Part shown: positions 27,212-35,506 of the stretch, in pieces | How positions within the stretch are numbered: position 1 is the stretch's first letter | How the letters are laid out: every line of letters begins with the position of its first letter | From: DATATB01 sp036268995 | Lineage (GTDB): Bacteria; Planctomycetota; Planctomycetia; Pirellulales; PNKZ01 | NCBI GenBank assembly: GCA_036268995.1 | Contig: DATATB010000193.1 | Span: forward strand, 1 to 43,727 | Length of the DNA stretch: 43,727 bases | Direction of reading: 5' to 3' | Position numbers and translations under genes: made by a program | Notes under the pieces: generated by a model | What the model saw: the letters and a program-made list of their open reading frames with translations, nothing else | The model's database searches: none | Told to the model about the DNA's origin: nothing

Positions 27212-28902
27212 GCGACGGGGCAAACATGAACGAAGGAGGCTGCGCTATCGCGCCGGCATGGAATCCAGGGGCCGGCTCGTCCGCGTCGCGGCAATTGCAT
27301 GCGCCGACGGCCGACCGCGCCGTGCTCATCGATCCACCGCTGGATCAGGTTTCGTCGCTGCTGGAAGCCAATGCGGCCTGCCAGGGACGCTGCTCGTTCG
27401 ACCTCGGCGGACGCCCGCTGGGACAATTGGCGGCTAGTGCCCGACGCTTGCTCGTCGAAGGCGCGATCGGGTACACCTCGACCTATCGCGACGTGGGGCC
27501 CGCGCCGTCGACCGATCGCGTGCTGCTGGCCGGGCATCAGCCGCAACTGTTCCATCCGGGCGTATGGTTCAAAAATTTCGTGCTCGGCCAACTGGGCGTC
27601 GCGCACCAAGCGGCAGCGGTCAATCTGGTGATCGATAGCGACACGATCAAATCGGCCAGCATCCGCGTTCCGGGCGGATCGCTGTCGTCGCCCACGGTAC
27701 AGTCGATCGCCTACGACGCGCCGGGCGAGGCGATCCCGTTCGAGGAGCGGCCGATCCTCGACCGCGAGGCGCTGGGCAGCTTCGGCCATCGCGTGGCCGA
27801 GTTTATCGCTCCCGTCGTGCGCGAGCCGCTGGTGCGCGAGTTCTGGCCGTTGGTCGCAGCCCGCAGCCGCGAAACCGACAACCTGGGCGCATGCTTGTCT
27901 CAAGCCCGGCACCAGTTGGAAGGGCAGTGGGGACTGAGCACGCTCGAGTTTCCGCAGAGCCAGGTGTGCCAGCTCGAACCGTTTCATTGGTTCGCCGGCT
28001 ATTTGCTGGCCAACATGCCGCGAGTATGGAGCGTTTACAACGATTCGCTGGCTGAATACCGGCGAGCGCATCGCATGCGCAGCGCCAACCATCCCGCGGC
28101 CGATCTGGCGCGCGACGACGGCTGGCTCGAAGCGCCGCTCTGGCTGTGGGACACCGGCCGGCCGCATCGCCGGCGAATTTTTGTGCGACGCGTGGGCGGT
28201 GAGCTGCTGTTGAGCGATCGCGTCGATTTCCAAGTGCGGCTGCCGTTTGTGGATGGTGATGTTTCGCGCACGGCGGCGGCCCTGGCCGAGTTGCCCGGCC
28301 GTGGCATCCGCCTGCGTACGCGGGCCCTGGTGACCACGATGTTCGCGCGGCTGTTTCTGGGCAATTTGTTCCTGCATGGCATCGGCGGCGGCAAATACGA
28401 CGAGCTGACCGACCAACTGATCGGGCGGCTGTTCGGCTTCGAGCCGCCGGCCTACCTGGTGCTATCGGGCACGTTGCAGTTGCCGGTGGAGCACGCCGAC
28501 ATTGCAACGGCCGATGCGCGTCGGGTAGACCAAATGCTGCGGGAGCTCACGTTCCATCCAGAGCGAAACCTGGATCTCGACCAGCCGCCATCGGGCGGCG
28601 AGCCGCAGGCCGATGCCGGAATTGAAACCGCGCGCCACTGGGTGGCGCACAAACAGCAGTGGATTCGCACTCAGCCCACACGCGACAACGCCCGCCGCCG
28701 GACGCGCGAGATTCGCGCGGCCAACGAGGCGCTGCAACTGCTGGTGCAATCACGGCGCGAACAGTTGCTGGCCGAGCGACGCTCGATCGCCGAGCAATTG
28801 CGGGCCGAGGCGGTGTGGTCGAGCCGCGAGTATGCCTTTTGCCTGTACCCGGAAAAAACTTTACGGGACTTTTTGCTGGCAATTGGCCCGACGCTGCCGT
28901 AA
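27208..28902 (+). CDS. Uncharacterised protein, distantly BshC-like
   Basis: A 564-aa protein; ATG 27208 overlaps the glycosyltransferase stop (ATGA), suggesting coupled translation. No signal peptide or membrane segments are apparent. LLAGHQPQLFHPGVWFKNFV recalls the TGQQPGL..GPLYT.YK motif of BshC, the enzyme adding cysteine to GlcN-malate in bacillithiol synthesis. The later HGIGGGKYDELTDQLI...FGFEPPAYLVLSGTLQLP and a C-terminal coiled-coil-like region rich in Arg/Glu (about 475-530) would also fit that layout. The resemblance is by eye and weak. If correct, the adjacent glycosyltransferase might provide a sugar intermediate, but that is speculation. Otherwise the function is unknown. Confidence 0.6.
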   Translation: MSDGANMNEGGCAIAPAWNPGAGSSASRQLHAPTADRAVLIDPPLDQVSSLLEANAACQGRCSFDLGGRPLGQLAASARRLLVEGAIGYTSTYRDVGPAPSTDRVLLAGHQPQLFHPGVWFKNFVLGQLGVAHQAAAVNLVIDSDTIKSASIRVPGGSLSSPTVQSIAYDAPGEAIPFEERPILDREALGSFGHRVAEFIAPVVREPLVREFWPLVAARSRETDNLGACLSQARHQLEGQWGLSTLEFPQSQVCQLEPFHWFAGYLLANMPRVWSVYNDSLAEYRRAHRMRSANHPAADLARDDGWLEAPLWLWDTGRPHRRRIFVRRVGGELLLSDRVDFQVRLPFVDGDVSRTAAALAELPGRGIRLRTRALVTTMFARLFLGNLFLHGIGGGKYDELTDQLIGRLFGFEPPAYLVLSGTLQLPVEHADIATADARRVDQMLRELTFHPERNLDLDQPPSGGEPQADAGIETARHWVAHKQQWIRTQPTRDNARRRTREIRAANEALQLLVQSRREQLLAERRSIAEQLRAEAVWSSREYAFCLYPEKTLRDFLLAIGPTLP

Positions 28903-29033
28903 TCTGTAGCGCGCTGACGGAGCGAGCGTAACTAAATAAGCCATCGCCGCTCGCACGGCCTGCCGCCGGTTGTTATTCCGGCAGTAGCGGGCCACTGGCG
29001 TGGGACCTATTTAGCTGAAGGGATTCAAAGCTG

Positions 29034-30533
29034 ATGGGCGCAGCTATTTCCGCGACGGCTCGGCTGGGTGTCGTCCAGAAGCGAACGACCGGCGTGCCCG
29101 CCGACGGTGCGGCCGCCCGGCGAGCTGCTCGAATTGCGGCCCGCCGTATTGCAACCTCCGGCACGGCTTCGGCTCCGAAGCGCAAGCGTTCTTCGCCGGC
29201 CGGCAAATCCGCCGGCGCGCCGCCCGTGCGGCTGCGCGGCGCGACTTTGGGCGACCACCCGGCAATCGAGGAGTTGCTTTCGGCCGCCGGACCGGCATCG
29301 GCCCGCGAATGGCTGGCCGCTTCGGTGGAGCATCCCGCCTATCAGCCGGCGCAGCGTCTGCTGGTCGATCGCGCCGGCAGCGTGCTGGCTCACGTCCATC
29401 TCCAGCCGCGCTTGATGCAATTGGGCGCTGCGCAAGTGCCGCTGGGCGTTCTATCGCAGTTGGTCGCCTTGCCCGAGCCGCAAGGCCCGAGCTACGACGC
29501 GGCATTGGTGCGGGCCGCGAGTCGCGTGCTGACCCAGCGCAAGGTGCCGCTAGCGCTGCTGACCACGCGCGAAGCGAGCCGCTATGAATCCTTTGGCTGG
29601 ACGCAGTGCCCGGGCTCAACAGCCGTGCAGACCAGCACCCGCAGCTTGCTCTCGCGGCTGGCGATGCGCGGGGTGCGTGCCGAAAGCTGTCAGCTCAACA
29701 TTCGCCCTTGGCGGCAAATCGAGTTGCCGGCGCTGGCGCAATTGCACGCGCAGAACACGACTGGCTCGGCCGGCGCGGTGGTGCGTGACGAGCGCGATTG
29801 GCGCTGGCTGATTGCCACCGGCTTGTTCGACCGGATTTACGTCGCGCTGGCGGCCGAAGCCGAAGTCGATGGCCAGGAGCCGCGTATCGCCGCGTACGCG
29901 GTCATCCGCGACGATCGCATCCTCGAACTCATGGAACTGCCCGAGCCGCCTGCGGCGCTGGGTTCGATTATGCCAGCCATTGGCGACGTCGGCAGAAGCC
30001 GGGCGAACCTGTACGACGGTTTAGGCGCGGCCGAGCATTTGCTCGCGCGCATTGCCAGCGAATCGATCGAGCGCGATAGCCATGCCCTGCGGCTGCACTC
30101 GCCGCATGCGAGTCGCTTGCAGGATCTGTTTGCCGATGGCGCGAGTGCCGGCCCCAATAGCGGCCGGCAATTGCTCGCCCGGGTCAATGATCCAGCCTTG
30201 CTATTACGGCAATTGGAAGGCGAGCTACTCCAACGGGCTGGTCGCGGCGGGCTGAGCTTGCCGTGCGAAATCGGCTTGGACGCCGCGCCGCTCAAGCTGC
30301 TCGTGCGGCTTTCGCGCCGCGGATTGCAATTGCGGCTCGGCAAGCTTGGCCGCAGCTACCTGCGCTTAAACCAGTCGACTCTCACGCAGCTCTTGCTCGG
30401 TATGGCCGACGCGACGGCGGCCGTGGAAAGCGGCACCCTGTTTGCCTCCACGCGCCTGGCGCTTGAGACGGCGCAGATCCTCTTCCCCGCGCTTGCCTTC
30501 TGGTCATCTCCCTGGGATCACATCGACGGCTGA
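29034..30533 (+). CDS. GNAT-like acetyltransferase family protein
   Basis: A 499-aa protein from ATG 29034, with AAGGGA about 12 nt upstream. The first ~60 residues are basic and low-complexity (AARRAARIAARR; APKRKRSS) and probably disordered. From about residue 65 a GNAT-like pattern appears: VRLRGATLGDHPAIEELL, LLVDRAGSVLAHVHLQPRLM, VPLGVLSQLVALPEPQG, VPLALLTTREASRYESFGW. The last matches the Y..FGW end of a GNAT domain. A second, weaker such domain and a C-terminal sterol-carrier-like region seem to follow, as in Eis-type proteins, but I cannot confirm this. Substrate unknown. It converges on the DUF1501 gene 16 bp away. Confidence 0.65.
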   Translation: MGAAISATARLGVVQKRTTGVPADGAAARRAARIAARRIATSGTASAPKRKRSSPAGKSAGAPPVRLRGATLGDHPAIEELLSAAGPASAREWLAASVEHPAYQPAQRLLVDRAGSVLAHVHLQPRLMQLGAAQVPLGVLSQLVALPEPQGPSYDAALVRAASRVLTQRKVPLALLTTREASRYESFGWTQCPGSTAVQTSTRSLLSRLAMRGVRAESCQLNIRPWRQIELPALAQLHAQNTTGSAGAVVRDERDWRWLIATGLFDRIYVALAAEAEVDGQEPRIAAYAVIRDDRILELMELPEPPAALGSIMPAIGDVGRSRANLYDGLGAAEHLLARIASESIERDSHALRLHSPHASRLQDLFADGASAGPNSGRQLLARVNDPALLLRQLEGELLQRAGRGGLSLPCEIGLDAAPLKLLVRLSRRGLQLRLGKLGRSYLRLNQSTLTQLLLGMADATAAVESGTLFASTRLALETAQILFPALAFWSSPWDHIDG

Positions 30534-30549
30534 CGGCGATTTGAAGACC

Positions 30550-32052
30550 TTAGGCCAGAATGTCGTTGACCACTTTGCCTTCGACCAGCGGCAGCGGGCG
30601 GCCCAGCGCGTCGTGTACCAGCATGTGATGGTCGATGCCGAGCAGGTGATACATCGTGGCCAGCAAATCTTTTGGGCTGACCGGCGGGCTGACGACGTCG
30701 CCGCCTTGTTTATCGGTCGCGCCGACGACTTTTCCGCGGCAAATGCCGGCCCCCGCCACGACGCTCGAGTAAGCCCGCGACCAGTGGTCGCGGCCGCCGC
30801 CGGATACGCTCATGCTGAGCTTGGGAGTGCGGCCGTGCTCGCTGGTGCAGACCACCAGCGTTTCGTCGAGCAGTCCGCGCTGCTCCAGATCCAGAATCAG
30901 CCCGTGCCAGGCCTTGTCAAAACCGGGGCAGAGTTCGTTTTTCATGCGCGGATAATGGTCGAAGTGCGTGTCCCAGGCGCTACCTGCGACTCCGTACTCG
31001 TCCCAAAAGACGGTGACCACCTTGCTGCCGGCTTCGACCAGCCGCCGCGCGGTGAGGCAGGCGTGCCCAAACAGCGTGTCGCCGTACGAGGCGCGCATGG
31101 CCGCCGGCTCGCGGCGGGTGTCGAGCGACGTGCGCAGCTTGTCGCTCTTGAGCAGATCGTAGGTCATGGCCCGATAGCGATCGAACTGCTTGCCGCTGGC
31201 CGTGCCGGCCAGATCAGCGCGCTGCTGATCGAGTTGCTCGATGAGCGAACGCCGACGGTTCAAACGGTCGAGCGTGATTTCCGGTTGGAGATCGGTGGCC
31301 GAGGGGACCTGGAAATAGCTGTCGGGACTGACGCCCATGAACGGATCGTTGTCTTCGAAGACCATGTCGCGTAGCGTGCGGCGCTGTCCCTTGGTGGCGG
31401 TGCCGATGAAATCGGTCCACACGGGGTCGTATTCCGCACCCAGGAAGGCGGCGAACGGGCCGGCCCGCGGCACTTCGCCCACGCGCCGGCTGCTGAAGCG
31501 GAAAGGCAACGCCATGTTCAGCGGCACGGTGCGCGTTTCGGTCGTGGTCTTGCGCGATTCGAGGTAGTCGACCACCGAGCCGAAGTAGGGCCAATGCGCG
31601 GGGTCGCGCGGGTTCAGTTCCATCGGCACGGTGATGGCCGGCACGCCGGTCAGCGCATACGCCACGCCGTGCAGCGGAAACAGGTGATGCATCGAGCGGA
31701 TGACCGTGCAACGGTCCATGACCTTGGCTGCGTTGGGCAGCAATTCGCACACGTCGCAACCGGGCAGGCTCGACGAAATCGACTTCAGATCCCCCCGCAC
31801 TTCCAGCGGTGCGTTGGGCTTGGGATCGAATGTTTCCATCTGGCTGGGCGAGCCGTACAGATGGATCAGGATGATGTTCTTGGCCTTGCCGAACGAACCG
31901 GCATGCGCGGCGCCTTCCGAGGCCGACGCGGCCTGCAACCGCAGAATGTCGGGTAGTGCGAGTCCGGCAATTCCCAAACCGCCCACGCGCAGCAGGTCTC
32001 GCCGCGTGACGCCGCCGCAAAGCTTGCGCGCTGATCCTAGAATCTTGAGCAT
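30550..32052 (-). CDS. DUF1501 Tat-exported protein
   Basis: A 500-aa protein; ATG 32052 is chosen because GAGGGA precedes it and a Tat signal follows (TRRDLLRVGGLGIAGLALPD). The body has NIILIHLYGSPSQMETFDPK, SMHHLFPLHGVAYALTG, VTVFWDEYGVAGSAWDTHFD, CTSEHGRTPK and GRDHWSRAYSSVVAGAG. These are hallmarks of DUF1501, a sulfatase/phosphatase-superfamily group amplified in planctomycetes. It is usually encoded next to a DUF1549/DUF1553 protein; none lies here. Export in folded form is expected; its substrate is not known. Confidence 0.92.
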   Translation of the reverse strand: MLKILGSARKLCGGVTRRDLLRVGGLGIAGLALPDILRLQAASASEGAAHAGSFGKAKNIILIHLYGSPSQMETFDPKPNAPLEVRGDLKSISSSLPGCDVCELLPNAAKVMDRCTVIRSMHHLFPLHGVAYALTGVPAITVPMELNPRDPAHWPYFGSVVDYLESRKTTTETRTVPLNMALPFRFSSRRVGEVPRAGPFAAFLGAEYDPVWTDFIGTATKGQRRTLRDMVFEDNDPFMGVSPDSYFQVPSATDLQPEITLDRLNRRRSLIEQLDQQRADLAGTASGKQFDRYRAMTYDLLKSDKLRTSLDTRREPAAMRASYGDTLFGHACLTARRLVEAGSKVVTVFWDEYGVAGSAWDTHFDHYPRMKNELCPGFDKAWHGLILDLEQRGLLDETLVVCTSEHGRTPKLSMSVSGGGRDHWSRAYSSVVAGAGICRGKVVGATDKQGGDVVSPPVSPKDLLATMYHLLGIDHHMLVHDALGRPLPLVEGKVVNDILA

Positions 32053-32255
32053 CGCACATCCCTCGGCTTCTGTGGCGAACTGAGTCCGGCAGGGGACGCC
32101 GCTGGCGCCAATGCCAAGCAAGCATCCGTCGGGCAGGCGGGCTATCATATCCAGGCAGGCTTATAGGATACCAGACGCCCGAAAAAAAGCGAGCGTGAAG
32201 CCCGATGAACGGCTTATCGACCGGATCCTGGGCCGGATCCCGTTTTCGACGTCTT

Positions 32256-32651
32256 TTAGGGGTCGAAAGTGGATGCCGAGATGGTCACCGCCGGCCATCG
32301 CCGGACCGGCGCGAGCAAGCAATGCCACTGGCGGCTGACATCGTCCCATTTGGCCAGCAGCCGCTCGTCGGTCTCGGCCACCCAAATCGAGCCGCCCGAG
32401 CTGCGCACCCGGCGGTATGGCCCGCGCACATCGCTCTGGAGAGAATCCCCGTCGGCCTCGAAGCGCACGAGGCAGGACGGTTCGATCAAGACGCTGATAA
32501 AGGGGTTTCCATCCGAAAACCAATATCCCTGGGCGTAGCGAGCGATTTCACCGTGCTGTGAACTGGTCAGTAGGTTGGTCTCAATTCGCAATTGCATGAT
32601 CTGCCGCAGCTCTTTGGACCAGCCGCAGCCCTCTAGGCGGACATTCAGCAT
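32256..32651 (-). CDS. Small protein of unknown function
   Basis: A 131-aa protein starting at ATG 32651, chosen because GGGAGGAAGG sits about 7 nt upstream; a longer frame to 32822 lacks this support. It reads MLNVRLEGCGWSKELRQIMQ at the start, later GYWFSDGNPFISVLIEPSC and an arginine/tryptophan-rich end. No signal peptide or membrane helix is evident. I do not recognise a family. It points the same way as DUF1501 (about 200 bp apart) but has no obvious link to it. Confidence 0.6.
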   Translation of the reverse strand: MLNVRLEGCGWSKELRQIMQLRIETNLLTSSQHGEIARYAQGYWFSDGNPFISVLIEPSCLVRFEADGDSLQSDVRGPYRRVRSSGGSIWVAETDERLLAKWDDVSRQWHCLLAPVRRWPAVTISASTFDP

Positions 32652-32873
32652 TGCGGAACCTTCCTCCCTAAGGGTAGCTGCCAGCCTCCTGTTTTCCCGC
32701 TCGTTGGAATCGCGGGATCCGCTATTCGCAACCATCGCGCCGAAGTGCCACGCCGGGTACCCCGCCCCCCGAACGCCAGGCGACCAATGGCCCAAACCAC
32801 GAGCAACCCGGTCGCTGGCCAATTGACAAAAGACCTTTGGCCGCCGAACTTACTGGATAGGCATCATCCCATT

Positions 32874-32956
<83 letters not shown>

Positions 32957-33122
32957 CTTTTGATTGCCCCTCATCGGGGCTAAAGAATGGCCGATTCCAC
33001 CGCAAAATGGTGGCTCATCGACTTCCAACCTGGCTCGTTTTAATGCGAAATGGCCAAGCGCCGACGCAACAGCCACGGATGATCGATTTTGGCGCCGCCT
33101 GGTGCGATGAGGCCCAGAAGGG

Positions 33123-33219
33123 AAATGATGAAGGATGAATGCGGAATGACGAATGACGGAAAGCGGCCGCATTCGCGCGATACTTCATTCATCATTCCGC
33201 ATTCATCCTTCATCATTCT
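33123..33219. repeat. GATGAAT heptamer palindrome before tsaC
   Basis: The left arm 33123-33158 (AATGATGAAGGATGAATGCG...) and right arm 33184-33219 (...CGCATTCATCCTTCATCATT) are near-perfect inverted repeats separated by a GC-rich loop. The right arm ends 6 bp before the ATG of tsaC, so the hairpin covers the place of its ribosome-binding site. Confidence 0.85.
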
Positions 33220-33225
33220 CTCCCC

Positions 33226-34245
33226 ATGCTCACCCACCGGCTGACCGTCGATCCGCATTCGCCGGAGCCTGAGATTCTGGCTCGGGCGGCGGCCGTGCTG
33301 CGCGGCGGCGGGGTCGTGGCTTTTCCGACTGAAACGGTCTACGGCCTGGGTGCTCACGCGCTTGACCCGCGAGCCGTGGTGCGGATCTTCGAAGCCAAGG
33401 GCCGGCCCGCGCACAATCCGCTGATCGTGCACGTGGCCGACGTGGGCGAAGCTCGGCAATTGGCGGCCGGATGGCCTGCGGCTGCCGAGCGGCTGGCCGC
33501 ACGCTTCTGGCCGGGGCCGCTGAGCCTGGTGGTCGAGCGCGCCTCGATCGTGCCCGACGTAGTCACCGGCGGCGGATCGAGCGTGGCATTGCGCGTGCCG
33601 GCGCATCCGGTGGCGTGGCAGTTGTTGCGCACCAGCGGGCTGCCGCTGGCCGCGCCCAGCGCCAACCCTTCCACGCAGGTTAGCGCCACGACGGCCGAGC
33701 ACGTGATGCGGCATCTGGCTGGCAGGATTGAAATGGTGCTGGACGCCGGTCCCTCGGCCGGCGGCCTGGAGTCGACTGTGGTCGATGTCCGCTCGAGCCC
33801 GGCGCGGCTGTTGCGCCCCGGACTCGTCTCGCGCGAGGAATTGGAACAAACGCTGGGCGAAACGATCGACTGGTCTGAACCGCAGACGGCCTCTTCGGCC
33901 GGACCGCTCCTCTCGCCGGGGATGTTGTTGCGTCATTATGCCCCGCGTGTGCCGGTGGATTGCACCGCGGACGACGGCCTGGCACGGGTCTGCGGATTGA
34001 GCGACCGCGGATTGCGCGTCGGCTGGCTGGCGCTGGGGCAGCCGGCGCCTGGCTGCTGGCCTTCATCGACGCGGACGCTCTGGCTGCCCGCCGATCCGGT
34101 GCTGTATGCCGCCGGACTGTATGCGGCCCTGCACGAGTTGGAAGCGTCGGCAATCGACCGCATGGTGATCGCCCTGCCGCCCGACACGCCCGCCTGGCAC
34201 GCCATCCACGATCGTTTGCGCCGGGCGTCGGCCCCAGCCGAGTGA
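33226..34245 (+). CDS. L-threonylcarbamoyladenylate synthase (Sua5-type)
   Basis: A 339-aa protein from ATG 33226. The YrdC domain is clear: GGGVVAFPTETVYGLGAHA, FEAKGRPAHNPLIVH, FWPGPLSLVVER, VALRVPAHPVAWQLL, PLAAPSANPSTQVSATTA, GLESTVVDV. A linker and a C-terminal Sua5 domain (SPGMLLRHYAPRVPV, VGWLALGQ) make it the long Sua5 form. It makes threonylcarbamoyl-AMP from threonine, bicarbonate and ATP for t6A at tRNA position 37. A heptamer palindrome abuts the start codon and no normal Shine-Dalgarno remains visible. Confidence 0.95.
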   Translation: MLTHRLTVDPHSPEPEILARAAAVLRGGGVVAFPTETVYGLGAHALDPRAVVRIFEAKGRPAHNPLIVHVADVGEARQLAAGWPAAAERLAARFWPGPLSLVVERASIVPDVVTGGGSSVALRVPAHPVAWQLLRTSGLPLAAPSANPSTQVSATTAEHVMRHLAGRIEMVLDAGPSAGGLESTVVDVRSSPARLLRPGLVSREELEQTLGETIDWSEPQTASSAGPLLSPGMLLRHYAPRVPVDCTADDGLARVCGLSDRGLRVGWLALGQPAPGCWPSSTRTLWLPADPVLYAAGLYAALHELEASAIDRMVIALPPDTPAWHAIHDRLRRASAPAE

Positions 34246-34265
34246 AATTGGCTCCGGCCGGGCTA

Positions 34266-34318
34266 GTCCGTGGTCCGTGGTCCGTGGTCCGTTGCCACTG
34301 ACAACTGACAACTGACAC
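34266..34318. repeat. Heptamer repeat GTCCGTG / ACAACTG
   Basis: Three GTCCGTG units and one GTCCGTT are followed by GCCACTG and two ACAACTG units, all in 7-bp register. The same two half-elements occur apart at 41807-41834 (GTCCGTG units) and about 41935-41966 (ACAACTG and ACAACGG units). Confidence 0.8.
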
Positions 34319-34345
34319 TACGGCTGGCTGCCTCGCTCGGCCGCC

Positions 34346-35506
34346 TTAATCCAAATAATTGCCTTCGGCCAGGCGCTCGGGCACGTATTGCTCGGTGACA
34401 TAGCTGATGTCTTTGCTGATCAGCGATTCGACTTCGAGTTTAAAACCGTTGGCGAGCATCTGCTCGATTTCCTTCTGCCAGTCGCGCTTGCCGGCAAACC
34501 ACGGGTAGCTGGCGATCTGCTTGGCCCGCTTGATGTCGTTGTCGTTCAGGTTGATCTTCACGCTGTTGGACAACTGGCAACGGTCGAAGTCGCGCGAACG
34601 CAGGCCCAGGTAACGGGCGTCGGGAATCGCCATCCGGGCCGATTCGTAGGCCAGGTTGATCGAGCCTTGCTTGAGCACGCTGTAGATGTAGTAGCCCCAG
34701 GGATCGTTATCAAGCAGGCAATAGACGGGCAGCTTCTTTTCGTTGTGCAGCCGGTGCAGCAGCCGGCGGACGCCGCGCGGTGGCTGGCCGCCGCCGTGGG
34801 TCAGGATGCAGCGGTGTTTCTGCCAGAACTTGTCTTCGTTGAAGCGCTGCCAGACCGTGTGCTTTTCGACGTGCAGGATGAAGTCGGCGTCGACCTTCTT
34901 GAACTGGATCACGTCCGATTCGCAAATCGACGGAATCTGGTACCCGCCCGATCCGAGCCGCGAGCAATCGATTTCGTCGCCGCTGTCGACCAGCGTGACG
35001 AGTCCGACCATGCCGCCGGCGTTCTTGGCGTACAGGTGCAGCTCTTCGCGCAGGGCGTTGAGCGTGACTTCCACGTCTTCGATGATGGCGTCGCTCTCCC
35101 CCTGGTCGTCAAAAGTTTCTTCCTTCGTGCCTTCGATCGAGTGCTTGAGCATGTAGTACATACCCCGCAAGCTCGTGGTCTTGCCCTGCTCGATCAGCCG
35201 CTTGCAGCCGCTGCCGACCAGCAGCGTTTGCATGTAGCTCTTGGCCTGCGAGAGGTTGAACAGTTGCCGGGCCGTTTTGCCGCGGCCCATCTCGACGATT
35301 TTCTTGCTCTTGTTGTATTTGACGTTCGAGAGTGCCCGGGTGGGAATGTCGAGCACCGGATCCTTGCCCCCCTTGGCCGCGGTGAGCACCGTGTCGGCGA
35401 GGCCGGCCTCGATCGCGGTGAGGGTCTTTTTCTCGCGATCGCCGAGCTTGACGGGCGGCTTCTTTTCGACGGCCACGGGGCCGGAAATCGTTTTCTTTTT
35501 GGCCAT
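34346..35506 (-). CDS. DNA topoisomerase VI subunit A
   Basis: A 386-aa protein from ATG 35506. The order of motifs is that of Top6A/Spo11. A winged-helix region carries SLRGMYYMLKHS with catalytic tyrosine candidates Y117/Y118. The Toprim domain follows with E214 (DFILHVEKHTVWQRF), the THGGGQPPRGVRRLLHRL segment, and D266/D268 in LLDNDPWGYYIYSVLKQG. Lengths match archaeal Top6A. This subunit cuts both DNA strands but needs the ATP-binding B subunit to work as a topoisomerase. No B subunit is encoded on either side: downstream is tsaC on the other strand, upstream a 1.4-kb repeat-filled gap. Confidence 0.93.
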   Translation of the reverse strand: MAKKKTISGPVAVEKKPPVKLGDREKKTLTAIEAGLADTVLTAAKGGKDPVLDIPTRALSNVKYNKSKKIVEMGRGKTARQLFNLSQAKSYMQTLLVGSGCKRLIEQGKTTSLRGMYYMLKHSIEGTKEETFDDQGESDAIIEDVEVTLNALREELHLYAKNAGGMVGLVTLVDSGDEIDCSRLGSGGYQIPSICESDVIQFKKVDADFILHVEKHTVWQRFNEDKFWQKHRCILTHGGGQPPRGVRRLLHRLHNEKKLPVYCLLDNDPWGYYIYSVLKQGSINLAYESARMAIPDARYLGLRSRDFDRCQLSNSVKINLNDNDIKRAKQIASYPWFAGKRDWQKEIEQMLANGFKLEVESLISKDISYVTEQYVPERLAEGNYLD

